From positions 62,001 to 126,000 of the forward strand of contig CAKOYQ010000001.1 of the NCBI GenBank assembly GCA_934130935.1: DNA of 64,000 nucleotides, in the 5' to 3' direction. Made by a program: the position numbers and the translations under genes. Of the stretch, positions 1 to 9,195 are shown piece after piece. Below the pieces are notes generated by a model. That model saw only the letters and a program-made list of their open reading frames with translations, was not told the origin of the DNA and ran no database searches. The stretch is from an uncultured Clostridia bacterium. GTDB taxonomy: Bacteria; Bacillota; Clostridia; TANB77; CAG-508. The stretch's first letter is position 1, and every line of letters starts with the position of its first letter.

Positions 1-55
1 GATTTATATTCATTTCAAAAAAACCACATTCTTTTAGTTTATTAATATTTACCAT
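1..55 (-). CDS. 5' end of an unidentified gene, cut by the window edge
   Basis: Only the first 18 codons are visible, beginning MVNINKLKECGFFE and running off the left edge. The ATG at 55-53 follows a GGGGGAGA ribosome binding site. An ATG closer to that site reads into a stop after seven codons, which favours the start given. The stretch is too short to recognise a family. It follows the decayed mntP on the same strand. Confidence 0.45.
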   Translation of the reverse strand, partial: MVNINKLKECGFFEMNIN

Positions 56-106
56 ATATTTTCATCTCCCCCTATAGTTATTTTATAGCACATTCTTCTA
101 TTATTA

Positions 107-441
107 TCAATAAATTCCTAAATGTTCTAATAATATTTTTATTCCCAGCAATACTAGTATAATTCCTCCCATTAACTCTGCTTTACTTTGATATTTATCT
201 CCAAATTTATTTCCTATTTTAACTCCAAAAGTCGAAATAATAAATGTTATAATTCCAATTATAGATACAGCTAATAACAAATTTACATCAAAAAATGCAA
301 ACGTTATACCTACTGCTTAATGACAATAATAACTGCATTTTTCCAATTCATTCTTTTCATAGAAAGTCCTTTGCAAATTGACACTGCAAAAGCATCCATC
401 GCTAAACCTATCCCTAATAATAAAATTTCTAATATTCCAAT
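107..441 (-). pseudogene. mntP: Decayed mntP (manganese efflux pump) with internal deletion
   Basis: MntP is a six-helix membrane pump that exports Mn2+. Read on the minus strand, the first part gives GILEILLLGIGLAMDAFAVS and a following CKGLSMKRMNW, which is the MntP N-terminus with its conserved Asp. The frame then breaks at a stop near 310 and continues in another frame from 316 with AVGITFAFFDVNLL, then KIGNKFGDKYQSKAELMGG and ILLEHLG, the MntP C-terminus. About 80 central residues are missing. The position of the usual start is ATT, six bases after AGGAG, so the start codon is probably lost too. The remnant lies downstream of the DUF6179 gene on the same strand. I am confident about the family; the exact deletion edges are inferred from remembered MntP sequences. 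Confidence 0.8.
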
Positions 442-498
442 AATTTACTCCTTATTTTACATCAATTCCAATCAAATTATTGTTGTATATTCAATATT

Positions 499-1482
499 TT
501 AAACTATAAACTTTTGAGTTATAAATATCTTATCTAAAGTATTTTGTTCTGTTGCATTTATTATTATTTCTATAACACTACTTAAATTTTTCTTAATATA
601 TTCTTTTAATCCCTCATTATTTAATATTAATTCATTACATATATCTATATATACCTCATTCACTATATGCTCGATTTCTCCTTTATCTTTATTTTTAAGT
701 ATTGAATATATCTCATTCAATTCAGCTGTTGAAATAATTAAATCATGCATATCTCTTTGTACTAGTCTACAAGCAATTACTTCTAATAATACTATTTCAA
801 AAATATTAATAATTAATTCTTTATAATCATGTGAATATCCATATAACAAATACTCTATCCTTTCTTCTGAAAATTTCATGCAAAACAGATTTTCAAAATA
901 TAACGAATTTAAATATTCATTTATAAATTCTACCCCATTTAATTTTCCTATTAAATTATTATATAAAGGATAATCAGCTGTAATCTTCATGTCTTGTGCT
1001 TTAAAATCAGGATTATATATTTTTAAAAATCCTTGAATTCCGCCAATAATCGTATCATTATAAGTATCGTTTTCTATATTAAGTTTATTCTGTTTTACTT
1101 TAATGTACATTAATCTAATTACCTTTAACATTCTATCTATCTTTTTTCTTCCTTCTTGATATGCTATTTCCAATCCTTTCTTTTTTATTTCATTTAAAGC
1201 TTCGTCTGGATTTTTAAATGTTTTTAAATAAATTCCTATTGTATAATTATTAGAATTTAATATTTCTTTTGAAATATCTCTTCTAACAGAACTACTATCA
1301 TTCCCATTGTATTTATAAACCATTTTATCTAATAATTGTAAACTTTGGCTTTGTAAGTTCACTATGTCATCTTCTGTAAGCATATGTTTGTCATAAGCTA
1401 CTTGTATTAAAGTGGTAAAATATTCTCTTTCATCTAACTTTTCTCTTTTTATTTTACTTATATTTTCAATCTCATTCATCAT
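499..1482 (-). CDS. DUF6179 family protein
   Basis: A 327-residue, mostly helical soluble protein of unknown function. I recognise it as DUF6179-like mainly from its layout and pairing: it follows a DUF6323-like protein, an arrangement common in Clostridia. No catalytic motif, signal peptide or membrane segment is visible. The chosen start, the first of two consecutive ATG codons at 1482, lies six bases after GAGGGAG and overlaps the last codons of the upstream gene by 11 bases, so the two are translationally coupled. A longer reading to 1506 lacks a better binding site. The family call is from memory and the function is unknown. Confidence 0.65.
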   Translation of the reverse strand: MMNEIENISKIKREKLDEREYFTTLIQVAYDKHMLTEDDIVNLQSQSLQLLDKMVYKYNGNDSSSVRRDISKEILNSNNYTIGIYLKTFKNPDEALNEIKKKGLEIAYQEGRKKIDRMLKVIRLMYIKVKQNKLNIENDTYNDTIIGGIQGFLKIYNPDFKAQDMKITADYPLYNNLIGKLNGVEFINEYLNSLYFENLFCMKFSEERIEYLLYGYSHDYKELIINIFEIVLLEVIACRLVQRDMHDLIISTAELNEIYSILKNKDKGEIEHIVNEVYIDICNELILNNEGLKEYIKKNLSSVIEIIINATEQNTLDKIFITQKFIV

Positions 1483-1954
1483 CCTCTTCTCCCTCTTCAA
1501 TATCATCTATAGGCTTTCCTTTTAATATATTTTCTCTCATCTTATACATAACTGTTCCTGATAAGTATTCAAGGTCCCCTTGTGCAATTCCATCAAAAGA
1601 TTTTTTCATGAATTCTATTAGCTCATCATCTGATATTAAATCCATTGTTTCATTTTTATACTCATAAAATATTTCAATCAATTCATATAGTGTTGCTGCA
1701 TAATTCTCCTGATTTATGTATGGAGAATCACAAAACTGCCTTATTAATTTATTTATTATTCCTTCTCTAAATTCAATTCTATCTGTTTCTTTTAATGTTT
1801 CTTTTCTTCTTTCTAATAAATTGTTTATTTCATTATCTGCTAATTTTAATCCATACTTACTTGTATATTCATTGCATTTTTTTATATTAGTAATTTCTAT
1901 ATACCTCCTGTTATTTACTATATCTAAAAAATTTTCTTCCATTTTCACTTTCAT
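1472..1954 (-). CDS. DUF6323 family protein
   Basis: A 160-residue acidic, helical protein without signal peptide or membrane segment. The stretch FCDSPYINQENYAATLYELI, followed by DLISDDELIEFMKKSFDG and GDLEYLSGTV, matches my recollection of the DUF6323 family. It ends in a run of Glu and Asp. It is coupled to the following DUF6179 gene by an 11-base overlap. The ATG at 1954 directly abuts an AGAGAGG sequence, which is too close for initiation. GTG at 1948 or ATG at 1942 has better spacing and may be the true start. The function is unknown; the tight coupling suggests that the two proteins act together. Confidence 0.7.
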   Translation of the reverse strand: MKVKMEENFLDIVNNRRYIEITNIKKCNEYTSKYGLKLADNEINNLLERRKETLKETDRIEFREGIINKLIRQFCDSPYINQENYAATLYELIEIFYEYKNETMDLISDDELIEFMKKSFDGIAQGDLEYLSGTVMYKMRENILKGKPIDDIEEGEEDDE

Positions 1955-2018
1955 CCTCTCTCTTTAAAATTTAACTCTTTTTATTCTATATAACACATTT
2001 ATATGTAAAATAACAGTC

Positions 2019-2047
2019 TTGATTTTTTTATAATTTTATGGTATAGT
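2019..2047 (+). promoter_or_regulatory. Strong sigma-A-like promoter on the plus strand
   Basis: TTGATT at 2019-2024, a 17-base spacer and TATAGT at 2042-2047, with a TGG extended -10 element. Transcription would enter the hairpin at 2057-2102 within about 10 bases and so would make only a very short RNA, antisense to the tail of the deacetylase transcript. In such AT-rich DNA a chance match is possible. Confidence 0.4.
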
Positions 2048-2056
2048 AAGTATAGT

Positions 2057-2102
2057 AAAAAACAAGGAAAATACTTGATATTAATAGTATTTCCTTGTTT
2101 TA
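2057..2102 (-). terminator. Rho-independent terminator of the deacetylase gene
   Basis: The arms AAAACAAGGAAAATACT and AGTATTTCCTTGTTTT pair over about 16 bases with one bulge around a short AT loop. On the minus strand the hairpin is followed by TTTTTTACT. It lies 23 bases after the stop of the polysaccharide deacetylase. Confidence 0.8.
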
Positions 2103-2125
2103 ATTTAATAAAAATATTTTTCTAA

Positions 2126-2950
2126 TTATTGTAATATTTTCTTAAAAAAATTTTCTGTAGTAATATTTGCTGGTCTATTATTCCTTTTTAGTAAAAATAA
2201 GCTATCTTCATTCTTGGTAATAAAATTAATACCAGAAGAACACGACAAACTTGCTTTAAATCCCAATTCTTTTATTATATCTGTAGAACATTTCTCAACA
2301 CTTCCAAATGGATATGTAAAAGTACTTGGAACATAATCTGTATATTCTTTAAATTCGTTTTGTAGTCTCATTAAATCTGTTGAAAATATTTTTTTATATT
2401 GTTCTATACTTTCACCTTTTTTCTTTGAAGCACCATTTCTTCCCTTTGTATTACAGTGCAATGCATAAGTATGGTTTTGAAATTCAATGGTTTCTTCTTG
2501 CATCGCATTTTTTATATCTTCCCATCGTATATATCCATAATTTAAGTTTGCTTCTCCACTTTCCGAATATGTGTCTGTATATTCTCCTACGATTGAAATT
2601 ATAGCTTTCATATTAAGTTCTTTTAAAATCGGAATTGCATATCCAAAATTATTATAATATCCGTCATCAAAAGTTATTATTATTGGCTTTTCTGGAAGAG
2701 TTCCATCATTATATACATAATTAATCAACTCTTCCATATTTATTGTTGTATACCCATTGCTTTTTATGTATTCTAAATCTTGTTTTAACGTATCTGGTGT
2801 TATTGTATATTTACCACTCCTTGACTTTTCCTTAAGTAAACTGTGATACATTATAATAGGTAATCTAACCCCTTCTTCTTTTTCAATACTAGCATTACAA
2901 TACAACAGCAATGTTGTTGGCAAAATCAACAATATTAAAAATATGACCAT
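2126..2950 (-). CDS. Membrane-anchored polysaccharide deacetylase (NodB homology)
   Basis: A 274-residue carbohydrate esterase family 4 protein, expected to remove N- or O-acetyl groups from cell wall or capsule polysaccharide outside the membrane. A single hydrophobic segment at residues 1-18 is a signal anchor. The NodB domain follows: IIMYHS near residue 33, the metal and catalytic motif TFDDGY near residue 95, the His pair in NHTYALH near residue 158, and TFTYPFG near residue 212. Length and order are normal for the family. It has its own terminator downstream and stands alone; the neighbours (DUF362, sortase) give no specific substrate. Confidence 0.88.
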   Translation of the reverse strand: MVIFLILLILPTTLLLYCNASIEKEEGVRLPIIMYHSLLKEKSRSGKYTITPDTLKQDLEYIKSNGYTTINMEELINYVYNDGTLPEKPIIITFDDGYYNNFGYAIPILKELNMKAIISIVGEYTDTYSESGEANLNYGYIRWEDIKNAMQEETIEFQNHTYALHCNTKGRNGASKKKGESIEQYKKIFSTDLMRLQNEFKEYTDYVPSTFTYPFGSVEKCSTDIIKELGFKASLSCSSGINFITKNEDSLFLLKRNNRPANITTENFFKKILQ

Positions 2951-3069
2951 TATTAGTTTATAATTAATTTTTATAACTTTAAATTTTATAATAGCATCAT
3001 TCTCCTATCTAACTATATTTTATTCTATATATAATTAGATATTACAACTATTTATTTATCTATAGTCAT

Positions 3070-3954
3070 TTAATCAACCTTTATTAGTTCATACTCATTT
3101 GTTCCAAATCCCAATTCAACAGCAGAATCTATTGTATGTGTACCATGTCTTGAGTTAATTCTTTCTAGTAAATGATCTTTTCCTGGATCCTTTGAGTTTA
3201 TAACTAAGTCTATGCAAGCTTGATCTATTGCTATAGGATCTAAAGATGCTAAAATCCCTATGTCTTTCATACATGGGTCTTCTGCAATAGCACAACAATC
3301 ACAGTCAACTGACATATTACACATAATATTTATAAATGCTATATTTCCTTTAAAATATTGTACTACTGATTCTGCCGCATCAGCCATTGATTCTAAAAAA
3401 AGATCTTGCTCTGGCAAATTATCCCACAATTTAGTTTGGTCTTTTTCTTTACCTGCTGAATGTATCCATGACTTACCTGCTGATGAGGCACATCCTATCG
3501 ATAATTGCTTTATAGCTCCTCCATATCCGCCCATAGGATGTCCTTTAAAATGTGATAAGACTAACATAGAATCATAGTTTTTAATATTTTTTCCTAAATA
3601 ATTTTGTTTAATTACTTTTCCATTTGGTATTTCAATTTCTAAATCTGGGCCTTCTGCGTCCATAATATCCACATCAAAGCGTTTACTCCAACCATGATCT
3701 TCCATTAGCTTTTTATGTTTTTCTGTATTATTTCTTTGTCCTGCATATGCAGTATTACATTCTACTATTGTTCCATTTACTCTATTTATTATTGGTTTCA
3801 TAAATTCTGGATGAAGATAGTTCTGGTTTCCAGCTTCTCCTGAATGAACTTTTAATGCAACTTTTCCAGTTAACTCTTTTCCTAATTTTTCATACATCTT
3901 TACAACACTTTCTGGTGTTATTTCTTTTGTAAAATATACTTTTGCTTTTTCCAT
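3070..3954 (-). CDS. DUF362 domain protein
   Basis: A 294-residue protein of the DUF362 family, cytoplasmic proteins of uncertain function often linked to iron-sulfur clusters. The visible signature is GHPMGGYGGAIKQLSIG in the middle and a Cys-rich segment near residues 213-230 (C, then CDCC, then C), which could bind a metal or a cluster. ASLDPIAIDQACIDLV near the end is typical of the family. There is no signal peptide. It follows the sortase gene closely (15-base gap) on the same strand, so the two may be cotranscribed, but I see no functional link. Confidence 0.85.
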   Translation of the reverse strand: MEKAKVYFTKEITPESVVKMYEKLGKELTGKVALKVHSGEAGNQNYLHPEFMKPIINRVNGTIVECNTAYAGQRNNTEKHKKLMEDHGWSKRFDVDIMDAEGPDLEIEIPNGKVIKQNYLGKNIKNYDSMLVLSHFKGHPMGGYGGAIKQLSIGCASSAGKSWIHSAGKEKDQTKLWDNLPEQDLFLESMADAAESVVQYFKGNIAFINIMCNMSVDCDCCAIAEDPCMKDIGILASLDPIAIDQACIDLVINSKDPGKDHLLERINSRHGTHTIDSAVELGFGTNEYELIKVD

Positions 3955-3969
3955 AAAATTCCTTCCTTG

Positions 3970-4719
3970 TTATATTATTTTTTTTGCATGTAAAACAACC
4001 CTATATTTATTATTATTAGCACAAGTAGATAATGTTAAAATACTATCACTTTTTGAAACTTCAACTCCAAAATCTTTTATACTTCTCTTTTTTAAATTTT
4101 TAGCAAATTCCTCAAATTCTTCATCATTTTTAAATTCAGTCTTAATATAATAATCTTCTGCCTCTATTTGATAAACGGAAAATACTTTATATATATAATT
4201 TTCATTTTCTGTATTAAGTATAATACTTCCATTTTCTGTATTATTATACCAATCAGAATTTAAAATATTTTTTAGACTTCCAAACATAGACTCATCTCTT
4301 CTGTTATGCCCATAAATAATAATATTTTTATCTGTACCGTCGAATTTGTTTCTATAATCTGCAAAAATCCAGCCTGCTTTATTATTACTTCTATCAAAAC
4401 TATGATTTAAATAAAATTCATTGTTTTTGGTCTTTACAACAGGATATTTAACATTTGTATTGTTTACAGCAATCCATGCAACAGTTTCATCATTTTTTTC
4501 CTTTAATGAATTGAAATCTATAATATATTTCTCTTCTTCTTGTTTATCCTCTTGAATTACTACAGCTGTATTTATTTCTTCTTCTAACTTACTATTGTCA
4601 TTATTATCTTTGTACCACTTATATATTTTAATACCAGAATATATAAGTATTGCAAATAGTATAATATAAACAATAAAAGTAATAGGTGTATTTTTTTTCT
4701 TCTTTTTTTGTTTCCTCAT
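3970..4719 (-). CDS. srtB: Class B sortase
   Basis: A 249-residue membrane-anchored transpeptidase that cleaves a C-terminal sorting signal and attaches the protein to peptidoglycan. A lysine-rich cytoplasmic start and one membrane helix (residues 13-30) are followed by the sortase fold: WIAVNNTNVKYPVV, the catalytic His in IIYGHNRRDESMFG, the catalytic Cys in TLSTC, and the Arg in NNKYRVVLHA. The DSMFG-like and TLSTC spacing is that of class B rather than A or D. It lies 51 bases downstream of a surface protein ending in NPITGD, its most likely substrate. Confidence 0.9.
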   Translation of the reverse strand: MRKQKKKKKNTPITFIVYIILFAILIYSGIKIYKWYKDNNDNSKLEEEINTAVVIQEDKQEEEKYIIDFNSLKEKNDETVAWIAVNNTNVKYPVVKTKNNEFYLNHSFDRSNNKAGWIFADYRNKFDGTDKNIIIYGHNRRDESMFGSLKNILNSDWYNNTENGSIILNTENENYIYKVFSVYQIEAEDYYIKTEFKNDEEFEEFAKNLKKRSIKDFGVEVSKSDSILTLSTCANNNKYRVVLHAKKII

Positions 4720-4770
4720 TAGCGCATTGTTTCCCTTCCCTTATAAGACTTATTTAGTTTTATTATTCTA

Positions 4771-6141
4771 CTAATGTTTACCCTTTTTTTGGTTTGCTTT
4801 ATGATTAAATATTGCAAATGTAATTAATCCTAATAATGCTATTGCAAATAATACAATATATTTAACAATACTATCTCCTGTTATTGGATTAGAATTATTA
4901 AGTACCTTGTCAGGATTATTTTCCTCTGTTTTAGTATTCTCTATATTTACTGCAGTTTTACTTGCTATTGCATAATTTGAAAAGCTTGATGTTTTAAATG
5001 TTATCATATTTGTTTCTGAATTATAAGCTGTTGGTATTATTTCATAAGTTCCATCATGTTTTTCATGAACTAGAACAACTTCATCTCCATCCATTCCTTT
5101 TTCAAGTTGAAGTGTAATAGTTGCTTCATTATTTAGATTTTTTAATTCTGTCGCCCATACATCAGATGCTGTTCCTTTATATAAGACCTTATCTAAACTA
5201 ATATTTAAATATGATGAAATTTCATATTCATTAGCTTTTTTTTCAAAATTAGCTATTTGATCTTTTGACAATGTAACATCATCTACTGATAAAATTACTG
5301 AGCCAGAATCTATCTCTGATTCTCCAATTTTTATTATTCCACTTTTTACCTTATCTGATTTGGCATTGACTTTATCATCCACTTTTTCAAATATTCCACT
5401 TATATGGACATTCGTATCTGGCATAGTATACTCAAATGTAGACTGTTCTTTTCCTGCAACCAACATTTCATCATTTATTTTAATTGATGTTAATTGATAT
5501 CCATAATCTGGCTTTAATTTTAATATTACTTTAGAGCCTGGAGTTACACTTGCCCATCCATTATTTTTATTTAAATCTTGTTTTACATCTTTTAACCCTA
5601 CAGATTTTCCTTCTTGGTCCATAATATCTAATATTTCTATTGTTCCATTTTTTATTAGTTCATCATCTTTTAGGCTTGTATTATTTGCCTTGTCAGACTC
5701 CCATATTATTGTTCTTGGTGTAATTGAACTACTTTGACTTTTAGTAACAATTATTATATATTTGCTTGCTGGTTCAACTTCAAATGTTACTCTATCCTTG
5801 GTTCCATCAGGCAAAGTCATATCTTTTCCATTTATTGATACACTTCCAATATTTCCATCCCCAAATGCTAATTGTATTTCAATTATATTTTTCACTTCAC
5901 CTGTCGCATAACCCTTTTCTGTTCCAATTATATTTGTTGACTCTGCGCCAACTCTTACTCCGTTTAGCCTAATTTCCATACCAAATCCATTATAAGTCCC
6001 TTCTATTGCAATATCATCTGGATAATTCGGTACATTCTCATTTGTGTCGTTTGCATATACTTTATCTATAACTATTGGAAAAAACATATTAGCTAATACC
6101 ATAATTATAAATAAAATTGATAAAATTTTTGTTTTTTTCAT
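4771..6141 (-). CDS. Secreted cell-wall protein with NPITG sorting signal
   Basis: A 456-residue exported protein with an N-terminal signal peptide (residues 1-30, cleaved after YA), several beta-rich repeats and a C-terminal sorting signal: NPITGD, a hydrophobic helix and a short basic tail. The motif resembles the NPxTx and SPxTG signals used by class B sortases, and the sortase gene follows directly. The part around residues 195-250, PGSKVILKLKPDYGYQLTSI then YTMPDTNVHISGIF, looks like a bacterial beta-grasp or InlB-B-type repeat, and the segment around residues 290-390 has a similar beta pattern. Ligand and role are unknown. The next gene upstream is divergent. Confidence 0.8.
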   Translation of the reverse strand: MKKTKILSILFIIMVLANMFFPIVIDKVYANDTNENVPNYPDDIAIEGTYNGFGMEIRLNGVRVGAESTNIIGTEKGYATGEVKNIIEIQLAFGDGNIGSVSINGKDMTLPDGTKDRVTFEVEPASKYIIIVTKSQSSSITPRTIIWESDKANNTSLKDDELIKNGTIEILDIMDQEGKSVGLKDVKQDLNKNNGWASVTPGSKVILKLKPDYGYQLTSIKINDEMLVAGKEQSTFEYTMPDTNVHISGIFEKVDDKVNAKSDKVKSGIIKIGESEIDSGSVILSVDDVTLSKDQIANFEKKANEYEISSYLNISLDKVLYKGTASDVWATELKNLNNEATITLQLEKGMDGDEVVLVHEKHDGTYEIIPTAYNSETNMITFKTSSFSNYAIASKTAVNIENTKTEENNPDKVLNNSNPITGDSIVKYIVLFAIALLGLITFAIFNHKANQKKGKH

Positions 6142-6315
6142 TTTTAATTTCTTCCTTTCTCTTTCGATTATTTAATAAAAATTATATTTATATTTTAACA
6201 TATATTATTTTGTCTTATATTGTTTTTACCATTTTTTCTCGGACATTTTGGTAATTGATCTTTTAGAGCTTTTATGATATATTTAACAAAATTATAAATA
6301 TTTATGGAGGTTTAT

Positions 6316-8043
6316 ATGAATTTTTGTGAACAATTAAATGCCTATATTGAACAATTCGAATGTTCTTCAAAAGAACTTGTATCTTCATCTGGACTATCTT
6401 CAACTGTTATTAGTCGTTATCGTAAAGGCGAAAGAACTCCAAATTTAAGAAGTACCCAGCTAGAAAAATTAGTAACTGGCCTATATAAAATTAGTAAAAG
6501 TAAAAATATAAATTTAACAAAAAGCGAAATTTATAATACTCTATCTAAAACATTAAATGATATCGCTATTGATTTTGAACAATTAAGTAAAAATTTTAAT
6601 GATATTCTTTTTACATTAAATCTAAGTATAGCTGATTTATCTCGAGCGATTGATTATGATGCCTCTCTCCTTTCTAAAATTAGAACTGGCAACAGAAATC
6701 CTTCAAGACCACAAGAATTTGTAGAATCAGTGTGTAAATTTATTGTAGCAAAATATACTTCCATTGATGATAAAAAAGCAATTTCACTACTTATTGGATG
6801 TCCAATAGAAGATATAAAAAATGATTCTGATTATTTTCGTAAATTATTATACTGGTTCTCTACAAACTCAGTTACTGATCATAATGAAATTAATAAGTTT
6901 TTAAATCATTTAGACGATTTTAATTTAGATAACTATATAAAAGCGATTCATTTTGATGAAATGAAAATTCCATTTGTTCCTTTTTATAAGTCTATCTCCA
7001 AAACATATTATGGAATAGATGAAATGAAACAAGGAGAATTAGACTTTTTTAAGTCTACTGTACTTTCTAAATCAAATGAACCTGTTTTTATGTGTAGTGA
7101 TATGCCTATGGATGATATGGCAAAAGATATAGAATTCGGCAAAAAATGGATGTTTGCTATTGCAATGACTTTAAAAAAAGGATTGCACTTAAATATTATT
7201 CACAATCTTGATCGTCCATTTAATGAAATGATGTTAGGTTTAGAAAGTTGGATTCCTATTTATATGACAGGTCAAGTTTCTCCATATTATTTAACAGGAT
7301 TGCAAAACTCTACATATTGTCATTTAAATTATGTTTCAGGGTCTGTTGCACTTACTGGTGAATGTATTAAAGGTTATCATAATAATGGAAAGTACCGTTT
7401 GACAAGCAATAAAACAGAGGTCACATATTATAAAGAAAAATCAAAATGTCTATTAAATAAAGCAAAACCTCTTATGAGCATTTATCGTACAGAAAATCGA
7501 AATGCATTTAATGTTTTTATTTCTTCTGACATTGCAATTAAGGGAAAACGTAAAAGGATTTTATCCTCACTCCCCTTTCACACAATCTCCAATGAATTAC
7601 TTATAAAAATTCTAAAGCGCAACAATGTTGATGAGGAGAATATAACATCACTGTTAGAATCATTAGAAATGCAAAAACATATTATGCAAAAGCTTTTAGC
7701 AAATAATATCGTAGAAGATGAAATTGCAATATTATCAGAAGAAGAATTTAAAAAATATACTCCTATTCTTTCTCTTTCTGATACTTTCTATACTGATAAT
7801 ATTTGCTATACTTATGAAGAATATTTAGAACATTTATCTGATACGAAAAAATATATGAAAAATAGTAAAAATTATAAAATATTATTTAGTAAAACAAATA
7901 CTTTCAGAAATATTAATATTACTATTCATTCTAACAAATGGGTAATGGTTTCAAAAAACATGCACCCCGCAATTCATTTTGTTATTTACCATCCAAAGCT
8001 TCGAGATGCAATCGAAAACTTTATCGCACCAGTAATAGAATAA
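6316..8043 (+). CDS. Large protein with two N-terminal HTH domains, unknown function
   Basis: A 575-residue protein. Residues 15-30 read as an Xre-type helix-turn-helix (SKELVSSSGLSSTVISRYRKG), and a second, similar HTH follows near residue 110 (SIADLSRAIDYDASLLSKI). The remaining 400 or more residues are mixed alpha/beta without a motif I recognise. There is no signal peptide and no membrane segment. I chose the ATG at 6316 because GGAGG lies five bases before it; the upstream in-frame ATG at 6304 overlaps that binding site. The gene is divergent from the sortase-substrate pair and has its own terminator. It may be a regulator with a large sensor part. The function is not known. Confidence 0.75.
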   Translation: MNFCEQLNAYIEQFECSSKELVSSSGLSSTVISRYRKGERTPNLRSTQLEKLVTGLYKISKSKNINLTKSEIYNTLSKTLNDIAIDFEQLSKNFNDILFTLNLSIADLSRAIDYDASLLSKIRTGNRNPSRPQEFVESVCKFIVAKYTSIDDKKAISLLIGCPIEDIKNDSDYFRKLLYWFSTNSVTDHNEINKFLNHLDDFNLDNYIKAIHFDEMKIPFVPFYKSISKTYYGIDEMKQGELDFFKSTVLSKSNEPVFMCSDMPMDDMAKDIEFGKKWMFAIAMTLKKGLHLNIIHNLDRPFNEMMLGLESWIPIYMTGQVSPYYLTGLQNSTYCHLNYVSGSVALTGECIKGYHNNGKYRLTSNKTEVTYYKEKSKCLLNKAKPLMSIYRTENRNAFNVFISSDIAIKGKRKRILSSLPFHTISNELLIKILKRNNVDEENITSLLESLEMQKHIMQKLLANNIVEDEIAILSEEEFKKYTPILSLSDTFYTDNICYTYEEYLEHLSDTKKYMKNSKNYKILFSKTNTFRNINITIHSNKWVMVSKNMHPAIHFVIYHPKLRDAIENFIAPVIE

Positions 8044-8083
8044 CAAAAGTAGCAATGTAATTTAGCATTGCCACTTTTGTTGT
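8043..8083 (+). terminator. Bidirectional terminator between convergent genes
   Basis: ACAAAAGTAGCAATG pairs with CATTGCCACTTTTGT around a short loop, with A-rich and T-rich flanks. It lies between the end of the HTH gene and the end of the converging nucleotidyltransferase gene and can serve both. Confidence 0.8.
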
Positions 8084-8091
8084 ATAAAATT

Positions 8092-8571
8092 TTAAAATTC
8101 TTGATTAATCAATTCATTACATATATTTACATCTAAAAAGCTTTTATATCTTTCTAAATTGTTTCTAATCATTCTTGCACTAATTGGATAATTTACCCTT
8201 TCCTTATCAACCAAAACATTTTTTATATTAAGATATTGACCTACACATTTTCCATAATCTTCACTACTATAAAAATAATTAACTGGTATGTCATTTAAAA
8301 TTTTTGATAGATATTCCATTTGAATTTTAACACTCTGTTCATCTAGCCCATATTGTTTTGGACTATCAAATGCTTTTAAAATTTTTACATTAGGAAACTT
8401 TCTGGTTATCCATCCAATTTTTGTATTTATATTAATATTGAATTGCGGAGTATCATAGACAACAACATAAAACTCATCCATATCTTTCAGTCCTGTTTCT
8501 ATTAAGAATTCATGTCCTTTATGGAAAGGAGCAAACTTCCCAATAGTAAAACCTATTTTTTTATCTTCCAT
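8092..8571 (-). CDS. NadR/NMNAT-like nucleotidyltransferase
   Basis: A 159-residue protein of the HIGH-type nucleotidyltransferase superfamily. GKFAPFHKGHEFLI at the N-terminus holds the HxGH motif, and ISARMIRNN near residue 135 is the ISxTxxR-type phosphate-binding motif. The closest relatives by motif are the NMN adenylyltransferase domains of NadR, so a role in NAD salvage or another nucleotidyl transfer is likely. There is no kinase domain. The start at 8571 is the only plausible one. It is separate from the rubrerythrin gene by a 32-base gap on the same strand and could be the last gene of that transcript. The substrate is not proven by the sequence. Confidence 0.75.
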   Translation of the reverse strand: MEDKKIGFTIGKFAPFHKGHEFLIETGLKDMDEFYVVVYDTPQFNININTKIGWITRKFPNVKILKAFDSPKQYGLDEQSVKIQMEYLSKILNDIPVNYFYSSEDYGKCVGQYLNIKNVLVDKERVNYPISARMIRNNLERYKSFLDVNICNELINQEF

Positions 8572-8603
8572 TTTATCTGTTTTATATTCTTTCTCTATAT
8601 ATT

Positions 8604-9143
8604 TTAATAATTTTCAGCTTTTATTTCAAAATATGCTTTAGGATGAGCACATACTGGGCAAACTTCTGGTGCTTTTGTTCCAACAACTATATGTCCACAA
8701 TTTCTGCATTTCCAAACTTTAACCTCTCCAGCTTCAAAAACATTTCCATTTTTCACATTATCTAATAATTTTAGATATCTTTGTTCATGTTCTTTTTCTA
8801 TTTTTCCTACTTCTTCAAATAAAAATGCTATGTTGTCAAATCCTTCTTCTCTCGCTGTTTTAGCAAATTCAGCATACATATCTGTCCATTCGTAGTTTTC
8901 TCCATCAGCTGCTGCTTGTAAGTTTGTCATTGTATCTGAAATTTCTCCACCATTCAATAATTTATACCACATTTTTGCATGTTCTTTTTCATTATCTGCT
9001 GTTTCTTGAAATATTGCTGCTATTTGTTCAAATCCTTCTTTTTTAGCTTTACTTGCAAAGTATGTATATTTATTTCTTGCTTGTGATTCTCCTGCAAATG
9101 CTTCCATTAAATTTTTTTCAGTTTTACTTCCTTTTAATTCCAT
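8604..9143 (-). CDS. rbr: Rubrerythrin
   Basis: A 179-residue cytoplasmic non-haem iron peroxidase that detoxifies hydrogen peroxide in anaerobes. The ferritin-like four-helix domain carries the diiron ligands in EKNLMEAFAGESQARNKY, ETADNEKEHA and EEVGKIEKEHEQRY. The C-terminal rubredoxin domain has the CxxC pairs in WKCRNCGHIVVG and VCPVCAHP. Length is normal. The ATG at 9143 is six bases after GGGAGG, so the longer reading from 9179 is probably not used. Its electron donor is not encoded next to it. Confidence 0.93.
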   Translation of the reverse strand: MELKGSKTEKNLMEAFAGESQARNKYTYFASKAKKEGFEQIAAIFQETADNEKEHAKMWYKLLNGGEISDTMTNLQAAADGENYEWTDMYAEFAKTAREEGFDNIAFLFEEVGKIEKEHEQRYLKLLDNVKNGNVFEAGEVKVWKCRNCGHIVVGTKAPEVCPVCAHPKAYFEIKAENY

Positions 9144-9195
9144 TTCATTCCTCCCTATACTTTGTATAATTTTATTCATTCTATATCAATATCTT

